Of a DNA stretch of 64,000 nucleotides, positions 10,901-17,740 are shown in pieces. Made by a program: the position numbers and the translations under genes. The stretch covers positions 2,786,501 to 2,850,500 of the forward strand of contig NC_015844.1 in assembly GCF_000973105.1 (NCBI RefSeq), given 5' to 3'. Below the pieces are notes generated by a model. The model had not been told where the DNA came from. It searched no databases and worked only from the letters and a program-made list of their open reading frames with translations. The DNA is from Zobellia galactanivorans (GTDB taxonomy: Bacteria > Bacteroidota > Bacteroidia > Flavobacteriales > Flavobacteriaceae). The first letter of the stretch is position 1. Every line of letters begins with the position of its first letter.

Positions 10901-12112
10901 GATGTACGGTTTGATGCCGCAAGAAAAGGATGGTTGACCGATTTTGGTGAGTTTAATGAGCAGTTCGTTCAGAATGTAAACCGACAATTGAACATTACGG
11001 CCACCGCACAGCCTATTAAAGACCTGACCATAGACTTATCTGCCGATAGACAGTTTTCGAATAGCTATCAAGAGAACTTTAGTGTTACGAAAAATGCGAA
11101 CGGTGAATTCGAGTACAATAACCTTTTAGGGAACGATTACGGTAATTTCAGTATCTCTACGGTTATGATCGGTACGATTTTCAATAAAAGCGATGAGTTC
11201 GATTCAAAGACTTTTGAACAGTTCAAGCAAAACCGTATTACCATCGCCAACCGCTTGGTGGCCGATCGGGGAGAAAATTTGGTAATAGATCCCGATACCG
11301 GCTTTCCCGAAAAATACGGAAAAACACAACAAGACGTATTGCTTCCGGCCTTCTTTGCAGCCTATACCGGGCAAGATGCCGAAAGGGTGAACCTAGATGC
11401 TTTCCGTCAGATTCCTATTCCTAACTGGAACTTGAAGTATACGGGACTTATGCGAAATAAGTGGTTCAAGAAGAAATTCCAAAGATTTTCACTTAGTCAT
11501 GGCTATCGCGCGGCATATAGTATCAATTCCTTTCAGACCAACCTCGAGAAAGTCCAGTTGGAAAATGATGGCTTGCCTGCCCTAGATCCGGAGACAGGGG
11601 ATAGAATGTCTGACCTTATTTTGAACAACGTGGTCTTGAACGATGAGTTCAACCCCTTGGTGCGTGTTGATTTCGAAATGAAAAACTCGGTCAGTATCTT
11701 GGCCGAAATGAGAACCAGCAGAACCTTGGCGCTTAGTTTCGATAATAATTTAATGACCGAAATGAACGGTAAGGAATATACCGTCGGACTAGGTTATCGT
11801 TTTAAGGATGTGAAGTTCGTGACCAACATAGGAGGGAACAAGACCCGTTTAAAAGGAGACTTGAACTTAAAGGCGGATGTTACCTTGAGGGACAACATTA
11901 CTATTATAAGAAACTTGGATATCGACAATAACCAGATCACCTCGGGTCAAAACTTGCTATCGATTAAGTTTACTGCGGATTATGCACTGAGTAAAAACTT
12001 GAACGCCTTGTTCTTCTATGATCATTCGTTCTCACAGTTTGCCGTTTCTACCGCTTTTCCGCAGACCACTATAAATACCGGCTTTACCTTAAGGTATAAT
12101 TTCGGTAACTAA
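4937..12112 (+). CDS. sprA: Type IX secretion translocon / gliding motility protein SprA
   Basis: SprA (Sov) is the giant outer-membrane beta-barrel translocon of the T9SS, which exports CHU_C and type A cargo and is needed for gliding. The 2391-residue product has the size expected for the family (about 2300-2500). An N-terminal signal peptide ends near residue 32 (STGITYAQ). Family-typical segments include the N-terminal conserved block (LPNFYVNNNFFQSVFGGNTI), YLDDFEGAQALIDIRSSLGW near residue 870, and an aromatic barrel C-terminus ending in TINTGFTLRYNFGN. The start is a TTG 5 nt after the ruvA stop; no ATG precedes the signal peptide in this frame, and starting here gives a normal n-region (MKTGAKLFLKS). 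Close spacing suggests translational coupling to ruvA. Confidence 0.97.
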   Translation: MKTGAKLFLKSTFKLTLLFSFLIVSTGITYAQETENEDKEEQQVDSVKTGFSLGKLKMENPESIVSKYEYDPNLNMYIYSEKVGDFDIGYPVILTPDQYYELVRQEGIKDYFKEKSDAFAGKKEGSEEARKNLLPNFYVNNNFFQSVFGGNTIEVIPQGSVAMDLGVIWQKNDNPSLSPRNRTNLSFDFDQRISLSMLGKIGERLQVTANYDTEATFDFQNIVKLDYTPTEDDIIRSIEVGNVNMPLNSSLITGAQSLFGVKTQLQFGKTMVTAVFSEQRSQNNTVVAQGGGTVNDFSVSALQYDEDKHFFLAQYFRDNYDAALANYPYIKSQVQITRLEVWVTNRSQQTLNVRNVVGIQDLGEYDPLVAGEAKTRISQNAPAQFFKSNTSGQPNQLPRNNANNYDPSLIGKGGALTQSIRDVSTIEQGFNIAGYQPNQGFDYAYLENARKLEQGRDFQFNAQLGYISLNQRLSNDEVLAVAFQYTYNGQVYQVGEFANGGLDATTVSGAVDNPVINNNTLVLKLLKSNITNVSDPIWDLMMKNIYATGAFRLSQEDFKMNILYSNPTPRNYITPVEDFPNQTDGGKPLQERILLEIFNFDRLNVYNDIQPGGDGFFDFVPGITVDTENGQIIFTKVEPFGEYLFNRLGGGDYNAENSYNENQKKYVFRDMYELTKSAALQNPEKDKFILKGKYKSEGSNGIPIGAFNVPRGSVRVTAGGRQLQEGIDYTVNYQAGTVQILDPSLEASNTPINISVENNAVFGQQTRRFTGVNVEHQFNKNFVLGATLLNLNERPLTQKSNFGVEPVNNTVFGINGNFSTEVPFLTRLVNKLPNIDTDVPSNLSVRGEVAWLKPNSPKNADFEGETTTYLDDFEGAQALIDIRSSLGWTLASTPLEFLDSPTQKGLETGFNRAKMAWYTIDPIFYTNQRPSSISDNDISTNATRRIYIDEVFPKIEQAQGQTRQQTTLDLAYYPEMKGPYNANPNFQTESPNDKWGGIMRSLSSTNFEQANVEFVQFWVMDPYLDGTATSEGELVFNLGTISEDILADGLKQYENGLPINGEGSVKPENPIWGPVPATQALVYAFDVNEESRAQQDVGFDGLDDAAEAAIYGNENPEDPALDNYEYFLQRDGSILNRYLNFNNPQGNSPVQVTNDNRGSTTLPDVEDMDRDLTMNTVNSYYEYRIPIKPNTTINDKYVTDIRDSLVLSGNRIPNGSTVRTRWIQYKIPLSDFTAAVGGINDFRSISSLRMYMTGFSSDVLLRFATLDLVRGDWRTYVKSLDKDDPDATDDATTLDVNAVNIQENENRSPIPYVLPPGVRREQLNNNNTIIQQNEQSLSFVVENLEPRDSRGVFKNLDIDIRQYEKLKMFIHAEKILETDTYNVEEPLVGFLRIGTDFSENFYQLEIPLEFTPFGSSSESAVWPDNNQMEILLADLNKVKSVWISGTDLSEIRYFEVVNGEVVSVNEFAPRTPGQLRIGIQGNPSLGSIRSMMVGVKNVSDFPARGEVWFNELRLAGLDNEGGWAALAAVDANFADFANISATGSTSTSGFGAIDQMPNERAREDAISYDLVTNVNIGQLLPKKWGIQIPFNYGVSEEMITPEFDPVYDDLKLEDRIAVGDDPDAIEEQAEDYTKRTSINFIGVRKDRGEEAEANFYDIENFTFNYSYNETNHRDFEIAALEDKNVAAGFVYNHSFKPVEVAPFMKNDSLFTSRYWRWLKELNLSLLPTSVSVNSNIDRQFNQQRFRDVVEEGVDKLDLPTLQQRNYQFNWQYAVNYSLTKSLRLNMTASNNHIVRNYFEDPSDPNSAIDETLGLWDGFWDLGEPNRHAQQLELNYDLPFSKIPLLDFINSQYSYTSNFDWQRGGDALKEVTGRDINTVQNASTHNITANLTMQKFYDMIGLKKRSGKSSASKAPVRKDKAGNPVSDGEKTKKKSSGLFNTAVDVLTMVKRLNVNYNESRGKVLPGYTQSVGFVGSLRPSFGFVFGSQADVRFDAARKGWLTDFGEFNEQFVQNVNRQLNITATAQPIKDLTIDLSADRQFSNSYQENFSVTKNANGEFEYNNLLGNDYGNFSISTVMIGTIFNKSDEFDSKTFEQFKQNRITIANRLVADRGENLVIDPDTGFPEKYGKTQQDVLLPAFFAAYTGQDAERVNLDAFRQIPIPNWNLKYTGLMRNKWFKKKFQRFSLSHGYRAAYSINSFQTNLEKVQLENDGLPALDPETGDRMSDLILNNVVLNDEFNPLVRVDFEMKNSVSILAEMRTSRTLALSFDNNLMTEMNGKEYTVGLGYRFKDVKFVTNIGGNKTRLKGDLNLKADVTLRDNITIIRNLDIDNNQITSGQNLLSIKFTADYALSKNLNALFFYDHSFSQFAVSTAFPQTTINTGFTLRYNFGN

Positions 12113-12207
12113 AGAAGGTGAGCTTCTATTTTGATTGGATTTTCGGCACCGCTTGAAAGGTATTGGCGAACCCTTCTAAAATTACTTGTCAACTTCATCT
12201 CGTTTTT

Positions 12208-12238
12208 TTGAAAACTACTTCAGAAAACTTTACATTTG
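12208..12238 (+). promoter_or_regulatory. Putative Bacteroidota promoter of gcvH
   Basis: TTG at 12208-12210, a 20-base spacer and TACATTTG at 12231-12238 match the TTG / TAnnTTTG architecture. The box lies 20 bases before the ATG at 12258, which supports that start over upstream in-frame codons. Confidence 0.65.
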
Positions 12239-12257
12239 CTTCCATAAAAATAAGAAC

Positions 12258-12638
12258 ATGAACATACCTGCAGAATTAAAGTACACAAAAGATCACGAAT
12301 GGGTCAAAATCGATGGTGATATAGCAACGGTAGGTATTACCGATTTCGCCCAGAGCGAGCTTGGCGATATCGTTTATGTTGAAGTGGAGACCGTTGATGA
12401 GACCTTGGATAAGGAAGAGGTGTTCGGTACGGTAGAGGCCGTTAAAACGGTTTCGGATCTATTTCAACCTTTGAGCGGAGAGATTGTCGAGTTCAATGAA
12501 GCTTTGGAAGATGCTCCGGAAAACGTAAATTCAGACCCCTATGGAAGTGGCTGGATGGTGAAAATAAAATTTAGCGATGCTTCTGAGGTAGACGGACTTT
12601 TGTCTGCCGACGATTACAAGGCTCTTATAGGTGCTTAA
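12258..12638 (+). CDS. gcvH: Glycine cleavage system H protein
   Basis: The H protein carries a lipoyl arm that shuttles the aminomethyl group between the P, T and L proteins of glycine cleavage; in many bacteria it also serves lipoate relay. The ATG at 12258 gives 126 residues, the usual length. The lipoylated lysine is K63 in [15 protein letters not shown], with the family N-terminus [10 protein letters not shown] and the C-terminal GSGWMVKIK strand. A longer frame reaching back to 12186 exists but its extra residues are not H-protein-like and it would run over the promoter. gcvP and gcvT are not in the window. Confidence 0.96.
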   Translation: MNIPAELKYTKDHEWVKIDGDIATVGITDFAQSELGDIVYVEVETVDETLDKEEVFGTVEAVKTVSDLFQPLSGEIVEFNEALEDAPENVNSDPYGSGWMVKIKFSDASEVDGLLSADDYKALIGA

Positions 12639-13032
12639 GAACTATAAGTATACAATTGCATTACTGGGCTGGATGGTGTTTGTAACCGTTTCCAGCCTTG
12701 TTTCTTTTTCGGATAGCGATGGCGTTGACATCGATATACCCAATTTCGATAAGGTCGTTCACTTTTGCTTTTATTTTGGGGCCGCCTTTTTGGGGGTTTT
12801 CTTTATTCGGGAACGGACCAAGGCCGATACGCCACTTAAAAAATCGGTTTGGTACGCTGCAATGGTGGCTATTGTTTATGGTATAATTATTGAGGTGTTA
12901 CAGTACAGTTTAACAACTGATCGTCATGGCGATATTCTAGATGCATTGGCCAATAGTGTGGGTGCAATTGCCGGGGCATTCATTGCAAAATCCCTTTTTT
13001 CAGGGGAAAGGTGGTTAAAATGGAAAAATTAG
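12631..13032 (+). CDS. VanZ-like small membrane protein
   Basis: A 133-residue membrane protein with about four hydrophobic segments (residues 4-20, 44-60, 71-90 and 105-122). [20 protein letters not shown] and the later [16 protein letters not shown] match the VanZ-like family, named after a teicoplanin-resistance accessory gene but of unknown function in most bacteria. The start is a GTG that overlaps the last 8 nt of gcvH, implying translational coupling; no later ATG would keep the first membrane helix whole. The gcvH-vanZ pair downstream of sprA is a recurrent flavobacterial arrangement. Confidence 0.82.
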   Translation: MLKNYKYTIALLGWMVFVTVSSLVSFSDSDGVDIDIPNFDKVVHFCFYFGAAFLGVFFIRERTKADTPLKKSVWYAAMVAIVYGIIIEVLQYSLTTDRHGDILDALANSVGAIAGAFIAKSLFSGERWLKWKN

Positions 13033-13064
13033 TTGCTTGTTAAAGGAATATTTAATTAAATTAG
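13033..13064 (+). promoter_or_regulatory. Putative promoter of the tonB-like gene
   Basis: TTG at 13033-13035, a 21-base spacer and TAAATTAG at 13057-13064 (one mismatch to TAnnTTTG), 21 bases before the ATG at 13086. Confidence 0.45.
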
Positions 13065-13085
13065 CAAACATTAAAATTCAAATAT

Positions 13086-13790
13086 ATGGAACCGAAAAAG
13101 AATCCGAAAGCAGATATAGGCCGTAATAGCGGGCTCTATTTTGTTATTGGTCTGGCACTTACAATGGCATTGGTCTACGGTGCGTTAGAATGGAAAACGT
13201 ACGATAAAACCAATGACTACGATATTTCAATGAATGTTGACGATGAATTGGACGAAGAAGTTCCTATGACGGAGCAGATTAAGACCCCTCCGCCACCACC
13301 ACCGCCAGCGGCTCCAGAAATAATTGAGGTTGTAGAAGATGAGGAAGAAGTTGAAGAAACTGTAATCGAGTCTACTGAAACCAGTCAAGAAGAAGAGATT
13401 ATCGAAGTAGAGGATGTGATCGTTGAGGAAGAGGTAGAAGATGTAGATGTGCCTTTTGCGGTTATTGAAGATGTGCCTATTTTTCCAGGTTGTGAAGGCG
13501 AGTCCGATAAAAGGGCTTGTTTCCAGAAAATGATGCAAAAGCATATTAGTAAAAACTTTAGATACCCGGAAATCGCTCAGGAAATGGGTGTTCAAGGTAG
13601 GGTTAGTGTAATGTTTACCATTCAAAAAGATGGTAGCATCGGTAACGTTAGAATGCGTGGTCCGGACAAAAACCTAGAGAAAGAAGCTGCACGTATTATC
13701 AGCAAGCTTCCTAAAATGACACCAGGTAAGCAACGTGGTAGGGCTGTAAGGGTTCCATTTAGTATTCCTATTACCTTTAAGTTGCAATAA
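13086..13790 (+). CDS. TonB family energy-transducing protein
   Basis: TonB-type proteins link inner-membrane proton motive force (ExbB/ExbD) to TonB-dependent outer-membrane transporters such as SusC. Of 234 residues, one N-terminal helix (about 18-36, LYFVIGLALTMALVYGALEW) anchors the protein. A PPPPPPPAAPE stretch at about 68-78 and a very acidic Glu/Val-rich linker span the periplasm, and the C-terminal 80 residues form the TonB fold (RYPEIAQEMGVQGRVSVMF ... VRVPFSIPITFKLQ). No exbB or exbD is adjacent, so it is a single-gene unit closed by a strong terminator. Its specific receptor partners cannot be told from sequence. Confidence 0.92.
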   Translation: MEPKKNPKADIGRNSGLYFVIGLALTMALVYGALEWKTYDKTNDYDISMNVDDELDEEVPMTEQIKTPPPPPPPAAPEIIEVVEDEEEVEETVIESTETSQEEEIIEVEDVIVEEEVEDVDVPFAVIEDVPIFPGCEGESDKRACFQKMMQKHISKNFRYPEIAQEMGVQGRVSVMFTIQKDGSIGNVRMRGPDKNLEKEAARIISKLPKMTPGKQRGRAVRVPFSIPITFKLQ

Positions 13791-13812
13791 AATATATTCA
13801 ATGATTACTTAA

Positions 13813-13841
13813 AAACCCGCCTAATTTTAGGCGGGTTTTTT
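13813..13841 (+). terminator. Rho-independent terminator after the tonB-like gene
   Basis: AAACCCGCCTA, loop ATTT, TAGGCGGGTTT, continuing into a run of T. The 11-bp stem starts 22 bases past the stop codon. Confidence 0.9.
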
Positions 13842-13914
13842 TGTGTTTTACCTTTGCGCGCGGCAGGGTGCTTTCAATATCGTGGCCGTACATAAGATAA
13901 AGATGTACAATTGG

Positions 13915-13945
13915 TTGCAAAAATAGAGGGTGAAGGCTATCTTTG
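13915..13945 (+). promoter_or_regulatory. Putative promoter of the ctaB / cytochrome oxidase cluster
   Basis: TTG at 13915-13917, a 20-base spacer and TATCTTTG at 13938-13945. This is a full match to the Bacteroidota promoter pattern, 18 bases before the ctaB ATG. Confidence 0.65.
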
Positions 13946-13963
13946 CCGTTCGAAAAAAGATGA

Positions 13964-14863
13964 ATGAAGACTGCGGTGAATACGGCAACGGCTCCTACCT
14001 TGGCACTGGCAATTGCCGATTTTAAAGAGATTACGAAAGCTAGGCTTGCTATAAGCGTGGTTTTTTCTTCTTTGGCGGGTTACTTGCTCGGGGCCGAACA
14101 AATAGAAGGTGTTTCGTTGTTGTTATTGGCTTTCGGTGGATATTGTATGGTAGGTGCGTCCAATGCGTACAACCAGATTATTGAAAAAGATCTGGATGCC
14201 TTGATGAAAAGAACCCAAAACCGGCCGATACCTTCGGGGAGGATGTCTGTTAACAAGGCCTTGTTCATCGCCATTTTGCTTACCGTTCTCGGGGTGGTTT
14301 CACTTTATGTATTGAACCCTAAGACTGCCATGTTCGGCGCTATTTCCATATTTCTTTATACAAGTTGCTATACGCCTTTGAAGACCAAGACGCCCTTGGC
14401 CGTTTTTGTTGGGGCTTTTCCAGGGGCCATTCCCTTTATGTTGGGGTGGGTAGCTGCCACGAACGAATTCGGAATTGAGCCGGGAACCTTGTTCATGATA
14501 CAGTTTTTTTGGCAGTTTCCGCATTTCTGGGCCTTGGGTTGGATGCTTGACGATGACTATAAAAGAGGAGGGTTTAAAATGCTTCCTACCGGGAAAAAGG
14601 ATAAGGGAACTGCATTGCAGATTATAATGTATACCATTTGGATGTTGGTCATTTCAGTTGTGCCCGCTTTTGGTTTTACGGGTAGATTGGAGCTTTCCAT
14701 ACCGGCCGCGGTAATTATATTTCTAATGGGTATGGTTATGTTGGTATTTGCCTTTTTGCTCTATGAGCGAAGGGATAACGTTACCGCCCGCAAATTGATG
14801 TTGGCCAGTGTTAGCTACATAACCCTAATGCAGGTAGTTTACGTAATAGATAAGTTTATTTAA
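13964..14863 (+). CDS. ctaB: Protoheme IX farnesyltransferase (heme O synthase)
   Basis: Transfers a farnesyl group to heme b to make heme O, the precursor of the heme A used by aa3-type oxidases; an integral inner-membrane enzyme of the UbiA superfamily. The 299-residue product shows the prenyl-diphosphate binding motif NAYNQIIEKDLDALMKRT (about residue 67) and the second Asp-rich site WALGWMLDDDYKRGGFKML (about 190), with about nine hydrophobic segments. It begins a tight cluster: subunit III starts 4 nt after its stop. A second ATG at 13960 is out of frame. No heme A synthase (ctaA) is in the window. Confidence 0.95.
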   Translation: MKTAVNTATAPTLALAIADFKEITKARLAISVVFSSLAGYLLGAEQIEGVSLLLLAFGGYCMVGASNAYNQIIEKDLDALMKRTQNRPIPSGRMSVNKALFIAILLTVLGVVSLYVLNPKTAMFGAISIFLYTSCYTPLKTKTPLAVFVGAFPGAIPFMLGWVAATNEFGIEPGTLFMIQFFWQFPHFWALGWMLDDDYKRGGFKMLPTGKKDKGTALQIIMYTIWMLVISVVPAFGFTGRLELSIPAAVIIFLMGMVMLVFAFLLYERRDNVTARKLMLASVSYITLMQVVYVIDKFI

Positions 14864-14867
14864 TAAG

Positions 14868-15449
14868 ATGGATTTAACAAGAGGAACGGGGAAGGAAAAG
14901 AACGATAGGGCCAAGAAGATGATGCTTTGGTTCGGTATTGTTAGCCTGCTCATGGGATTTGCTGGGTGGACCAGTGCCTATATCGTAAGTAGTTCGCGTG
15001 AAGACTGGATCAGTGACCTGCTGTTGCCAAATTCATTCTTTATAAGTACGGCGATCATTGTCTCCAGTAGCTTTACCTATATAATGGCCAAAAAAGCCAT
15101 AAAGCTGGGGCAGTCGAAAATGGGTACGAACTGGTTGTTGGTCACTCTGGGGCTGGGTATCGCTTTTGTCGTGTTTCAGTTCAAAGGTTTTTCGGAAATG
15201 ATCGCTACCGGATATTATTTTACCGGTCCGACAAGCAACATAAAATTATCATACGTCTTTTTGATCGCCATGGTGCATATTGTGCATGTTGCGGCGGGCA
15301 TTATCTCATTATTGGTGGTGCTGTACAATCAAATTAAAGGAAAATATTCCCCTCAAGAATACTTAGGGGTAGATTTAGGAGCTACTTTTTGGCATTTTTT
15401 AGACCTCTTATGGGTTTATTTACTGGCATTTATGTATTTCGTGGAATAA
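14868..15449 (+). CDS. Cytochrome c oxidase subunit III (short paralogue)
   Basis: A heme-copper oxidase subunit III family membrane protein of 193 residues with five hydrophobic segments (residues 19-40, 49-67, 79-98, 119-145 and 168-190). Family hallmarks are GWTSAYIVSS, AMVHIVHVAAGIISLLVVLY and the closing GATFWHFLDLLWVYLLAFMY, where subunit III normally has WHFVDxxW. It lacks the conserved Glu-rich loop of full-length subunit III, so its role may be structural or assembly-related. It is 4 nt downstream of ctaB and followed by a longer subunit III paralogue, the usual flavobacterial order. Confidence 0.9.
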   Translation: MDLTRGTGKEKNDRAKKMMLWFGIVSLLMGFAGWTSAYIVSSSREDWISDLLLPNSFFISTAIIVSSSFTYIMAKKAIKLGQSKMGTNWLLVTLGLGIAFVVFQFKGFSEMIATGYYFTGPTSNIKLSYVFLIAMVHIVHVAAGIISLLVVLYNQIKGKYSPQEYLGVDLGATFWHFLDLLWVYLLAFMYFVE

Positions 15450-15509
15450 TAAATTAAAATAAAGTGGGTTTTCATTAGTATTCGACTTTCACGATACATA
15501 AGAAAACTA

Positions 15510-15517
15510 TAAATTTG
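15510..15517 (+). promoter_or_regulatory. Putative -7 element before the long subunit III gene
   Basis: TAAATTTG matches TAnnTTTG and lies 28 bases before the ATG at 15546. No clear TTG is seen at -33. It may give the second half of the cluster its own promoter within the 96-bp gap. Confidence 0.45.
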
Positions 15518-15545
15518 TGCAAAATCTAACCATACTACAAATAAT

Positions 15546-16535
15546 ATGGATTCAACGATAACAACTGGTACGGCGGAAGAAAACGTGTGGGGAGGCGGAA
15601 ATCGTCCCTTAGGAGCATCATATGGGAAAATGATGATGTGGTTCTTTATCGTTTCCGATGCTTTGACATTTTCAGGATTTTTGGCCGCTTACGGCTTTTC
15701 AAGGTTTAAATTTATAGAAACGTGGCCTATTGCCGATGAGGTATTTACCCACGTTCCTTTCTTCCACGGGAACTACCCCATGATTTATGTGGCGTTTATG
15801 ACCTTCGTTTTGATTATGTCTTCCGTAACTATGGTATTGGCCGTAGATGCCGGACACAAAATGAAGAAGAACGCCGTGATATGGTATATGTTCTTGACCA
15901 TAATCGGTGGTGCTATATTCGTAGGCTCTCAAGCTTGGGAATGGGGTACTTTTATCAAAGGTGATTATGGCGCGGTAGAAACCAATGGTGGTAGAATTCT
16001 ACAATTCGTGAATGCCGAAACCGGTGAGCGTGCTGCAATTAGGGATTTTGCAAAGACTATTCCTACCGAGCGTACCGAACATGAACGTAAGAACGGAGTT
16101 TGGTTTTTCGATGAGGGCTATTTGCCTAGCTATTCCTTAAATGAGGTGGTCGAAGGTTTTAAGGCACATCCGAACATCCTTATTCGTACCGAGGCCATCG
16201 TTCAGGAAGGTGAGAACGAAGGTCATAAAACACTACTTACCAGGGAGGAATCCTTAAAAAAGATAAAAGATAGTAAATACGTCGTAGAAGGGGCTAACCT
16301 AATTCGTAACGAGTACGGAAGCCGATTGTTCGCCGATTTCTTTTTCTTTATTACGGGCTTTCACGGATTCCACGTTTTCTCAGGGGTGGTAATCAACGTA
16401 ATTATATTCTTTAATGTGGTCTTGGGTACTTATGAGCGCAGAGGGCACTACGAGATGGTAGAAAAAGTAGGACTGTACTGGCACTTTGTGGATTTGGTAT
16501 GGGTATTCGTATTCACCTTTTTCTATCTGGTATAA
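15546..16535 (+). CDS. Cytochrome c oxidase subunit III (long paralogue with soluble insert)
   Basis: A 329-residue subunit III of the heme-copper oxidase superfamily. Membrane segments at about 32-50, 74-97, 108-126, 260-300 and 308-328 carry SYGKMMMWFFIVSDALTFSG, GSQAWEWGTFIKGDYG and LYWHFVDLVWVFVFTFFYLV, the conserved subunit III elements. Between the third and fourth helices lies a hydrophilic insert of about 110 residues (about 140-255) rich in Glu, Lys and Arg, which ordinary subunit III lacks; it probably sits on one face of the oxidase. The gene lies between the short subunit III gene and a subunit IV gene, so the products probably join the same oxidase. Catalytic subunits I and II are not in this window. 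Confidence 0.92.
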   Translation: MDSTITTGTAEENVWGGGNRPLGASYGKMMMWFFIVSDALTFSGFLAAYGFSRFKFIETWPIADEVFTHVPFFHGNYPMIYVAFMTFVLIMSSVTMVLAVDAGHKMKKNAVIWYMFLTIIGGAIFVGSQAWEWGTFIKGDYGAVETNGGRILQFVNAETGERAAIRDFAKTIPTERTEHERKNGVWFFDEGYLPSYSLNEVVEGFKAHPNILIRTEAIVQEGENEGHKTLLTREESLKKIKDSKYVVEGANLIRNEYGSRLFADFFFFITGFHGFHVFSGVVINVIIFFNVVLGTYERRGHYEMVEKVGLYWHFVDLVWVFVFTFFYLV

Positions 16536-16590
16536 CAAGAACAATAGCTTTTCCGTTGTAAACGGTATCTAACGAAATTGAGATTATAAA

Positions 16591-16974
16591 ATGGCACACG
16601 CACACAAACTAGAGATTTTCAGGGGGCTTCTAAAATTTAAGTCCAATACCCAAAAAATATGGGGCGTACTTATCTTTTTGTCTATCGTTACCGCTATAGA
16701 GGTAGCCTTGGGTATTGCTAAACCAAGGGTTTTGACCCATTCACACTTTTTGGGGATGAAATTGCTCAACTGGGTATTCATTATTCTAACCTTGGTGAAG
16801 GCTTACTACATTGCATGGGATTTCATGCACTTGAGAGATGAAAAGAGCTCTTTGAGAAGGGCTATTGTATGGACTCCGATTTTCCTTGTGGCCTATTTGG
16901 TCTTTATTCTTCTTTTTGAAGCCGACTACGTTTATAACGTGTATAAGAATGGATTCATTCAGTGGAATTTTTAA
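16591..16974 (+). CDS. Cytochrome c oxidase subunit IV family protein
   Basis: A 127-residue inner-membrane protein with three hydrophobic helices (about 22-40, 52-72 and 88-112) in the pattern of bacterial CoxD/CyoD-like small subunits, which stabilise the catalytic core. HSHFLGMKLLNWVFIILT, the YYIAWDFMHLRDEKSSLRR loop and WTPIFLVAYLVFILLFEADY are typical of the Bacteroidota branch. It follows the long subunit III gene after 55 nt and is the last gene before a terminator at 17005, so it closes the structural part of the oxidase cluster. Confidence 0.88.
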   Translation: MAHAHKLEIFRGLLKFKSNTQKIWGVLIFLSIVTAIEVALGIAKPRVLTHSHFLGMKLLNWVFIILTLVKAYYIAWDFMHLRDEKSSLRRAIVWTPIFLVAYLVFILLFEADYVYNVYKNGFIQWNF

Positions 16975-17004
16975 GTGAATAGTTTTATAAATTAACAGCA
17001 TACT

Positions 17005-17030
17005 AAGACGGTTTCACGACCGTCTTTTTT
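17005..17030 (+). terminator. Rho-independent terminator after subunit IV
   Basis: AAGACGGT, loop TTCACG, ACCGTCTT, then TTTT. The 8-bp stem is 30 bases past the stop. Its T tract runs directly into the next gene's -7 box. Confidence 0.82.
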
Positions 17031-17037
17031 ATTTTTG
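17030..17037 (+). promoter_or_regulatory. Putative -7 element for the SCO sub-cluster
   Basis: TATTTTTG matches TAnnTTTG and starts at the last T of the preceding terminator tract, 35 bases before the ATG at 17073. No TTG is seen at the -33 position. Confidence 0.45.
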
Positions 17038-17072
17038 TAAGTATTAATTTCATTGTCTGAAGTTCTTCGTAT

Positions 17073-17714
17073 ATGCAGGTGAAAAAGTTTGTAGTCTTGA
17101 CCGTATTGTTCATACTGCCTATCGTGGCATACCTCTTCTTTGCCTCTGGCGTTAATAACTTCGGAAAGCTTCCCATATTGACCAATGGCGTTGACGATGT
17201 GGCCCATATAGGAACGGCCAAGGTGTCGTTTAAAGATAAGATTACCGTAGTGGGCTTTTTAGGGAAAAACCTCGATAGCAAGGCCGGGAATGCCTTTAAC
17301 CTCAACCAAAAGATTTATAAGCGCTTTTACGAGTTCAATGATTTTCAGTTCGTCATGCTCGTTCCAAAGGGGACTGAAGATATGGTGGCTGCCCTTGAGG
17401 GCGAATTGGGGCATTTGGTAGATATGAAAAAATGGAACTTTGTCTTTGCCGATGATGCCCAAATTACCGATTTTTTCGCATCACTGAAGACCGATATAAG
17501 CCTCGATGAAAATCTGGGTACCCCTTACGTTTTTATCATAGATAAGGATTTGAACCTTCGTGGTAGGGAGAATGACGAAGACGATGGTACAAAATATGGC
17601 TTTGATTCAACTTCGGTAGCCGAGTTGAACAATAAGATGGAAGACGATATTAAAATTATATTGGCAGAATACCGCCTTGCACTTAAAAAGAATAATGCCG
17701 ATAGGGCAAAGTAA
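17073..17714 (+). CDS. Cysteine-free SCO/thioredoxin-like membrane-anchored protein
   Basis: Not a named family that I recognise. The 213 residues have one N-terminal membrane anchor (about 5-24) and a soluble domain that appears to follow the SCO/thioredoxin fold: VSFKDKITVVGFLGKNLDSK aligns with the strand-helix region of SCO, and GTPYVFIIDKDLNLRGR parallels the HSGLFALVDKEGYLRSR block of the true SCO encoded next. There is no cysteine anywhere in the protein, so it cannot bind copper or do thiol chemistry as SCO does. It lies 26 nt upstream of the SCO gene, suggesting a structural partner in oxidase copper-centre assembly (inference). The C-terminus is a charged helix. Confidence 0.75.
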   Translation: MQVKKFVVLTVLFILPIVAYLFFASGVNNFGKLPILTNGVDDVAHIGTAKVSFKDKITVVGFLGKNLDSKAGNAFNLNQKIYKRFYEFNDFQFVMLVPKGTEDMVAALEGELGHLVDMKKWNFVFADDAQITDFFASLKTDISLDENLGTPYVFIIDKDLNLRGRENDEDDGTKYGFDSTSVAELNNKMEDDIKIILAEYRLALKKNNADRAK

Positions 17715-17740
17715 TAATGGTTGTTGATCTCTAAGTGAAC

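Noticed and set aside
12186-12257. Upstream extension of gcvH
   Set aside because: The extra 24 residues are not H-protein-like, and the region holds a good TTG/TACATTTG promoter.
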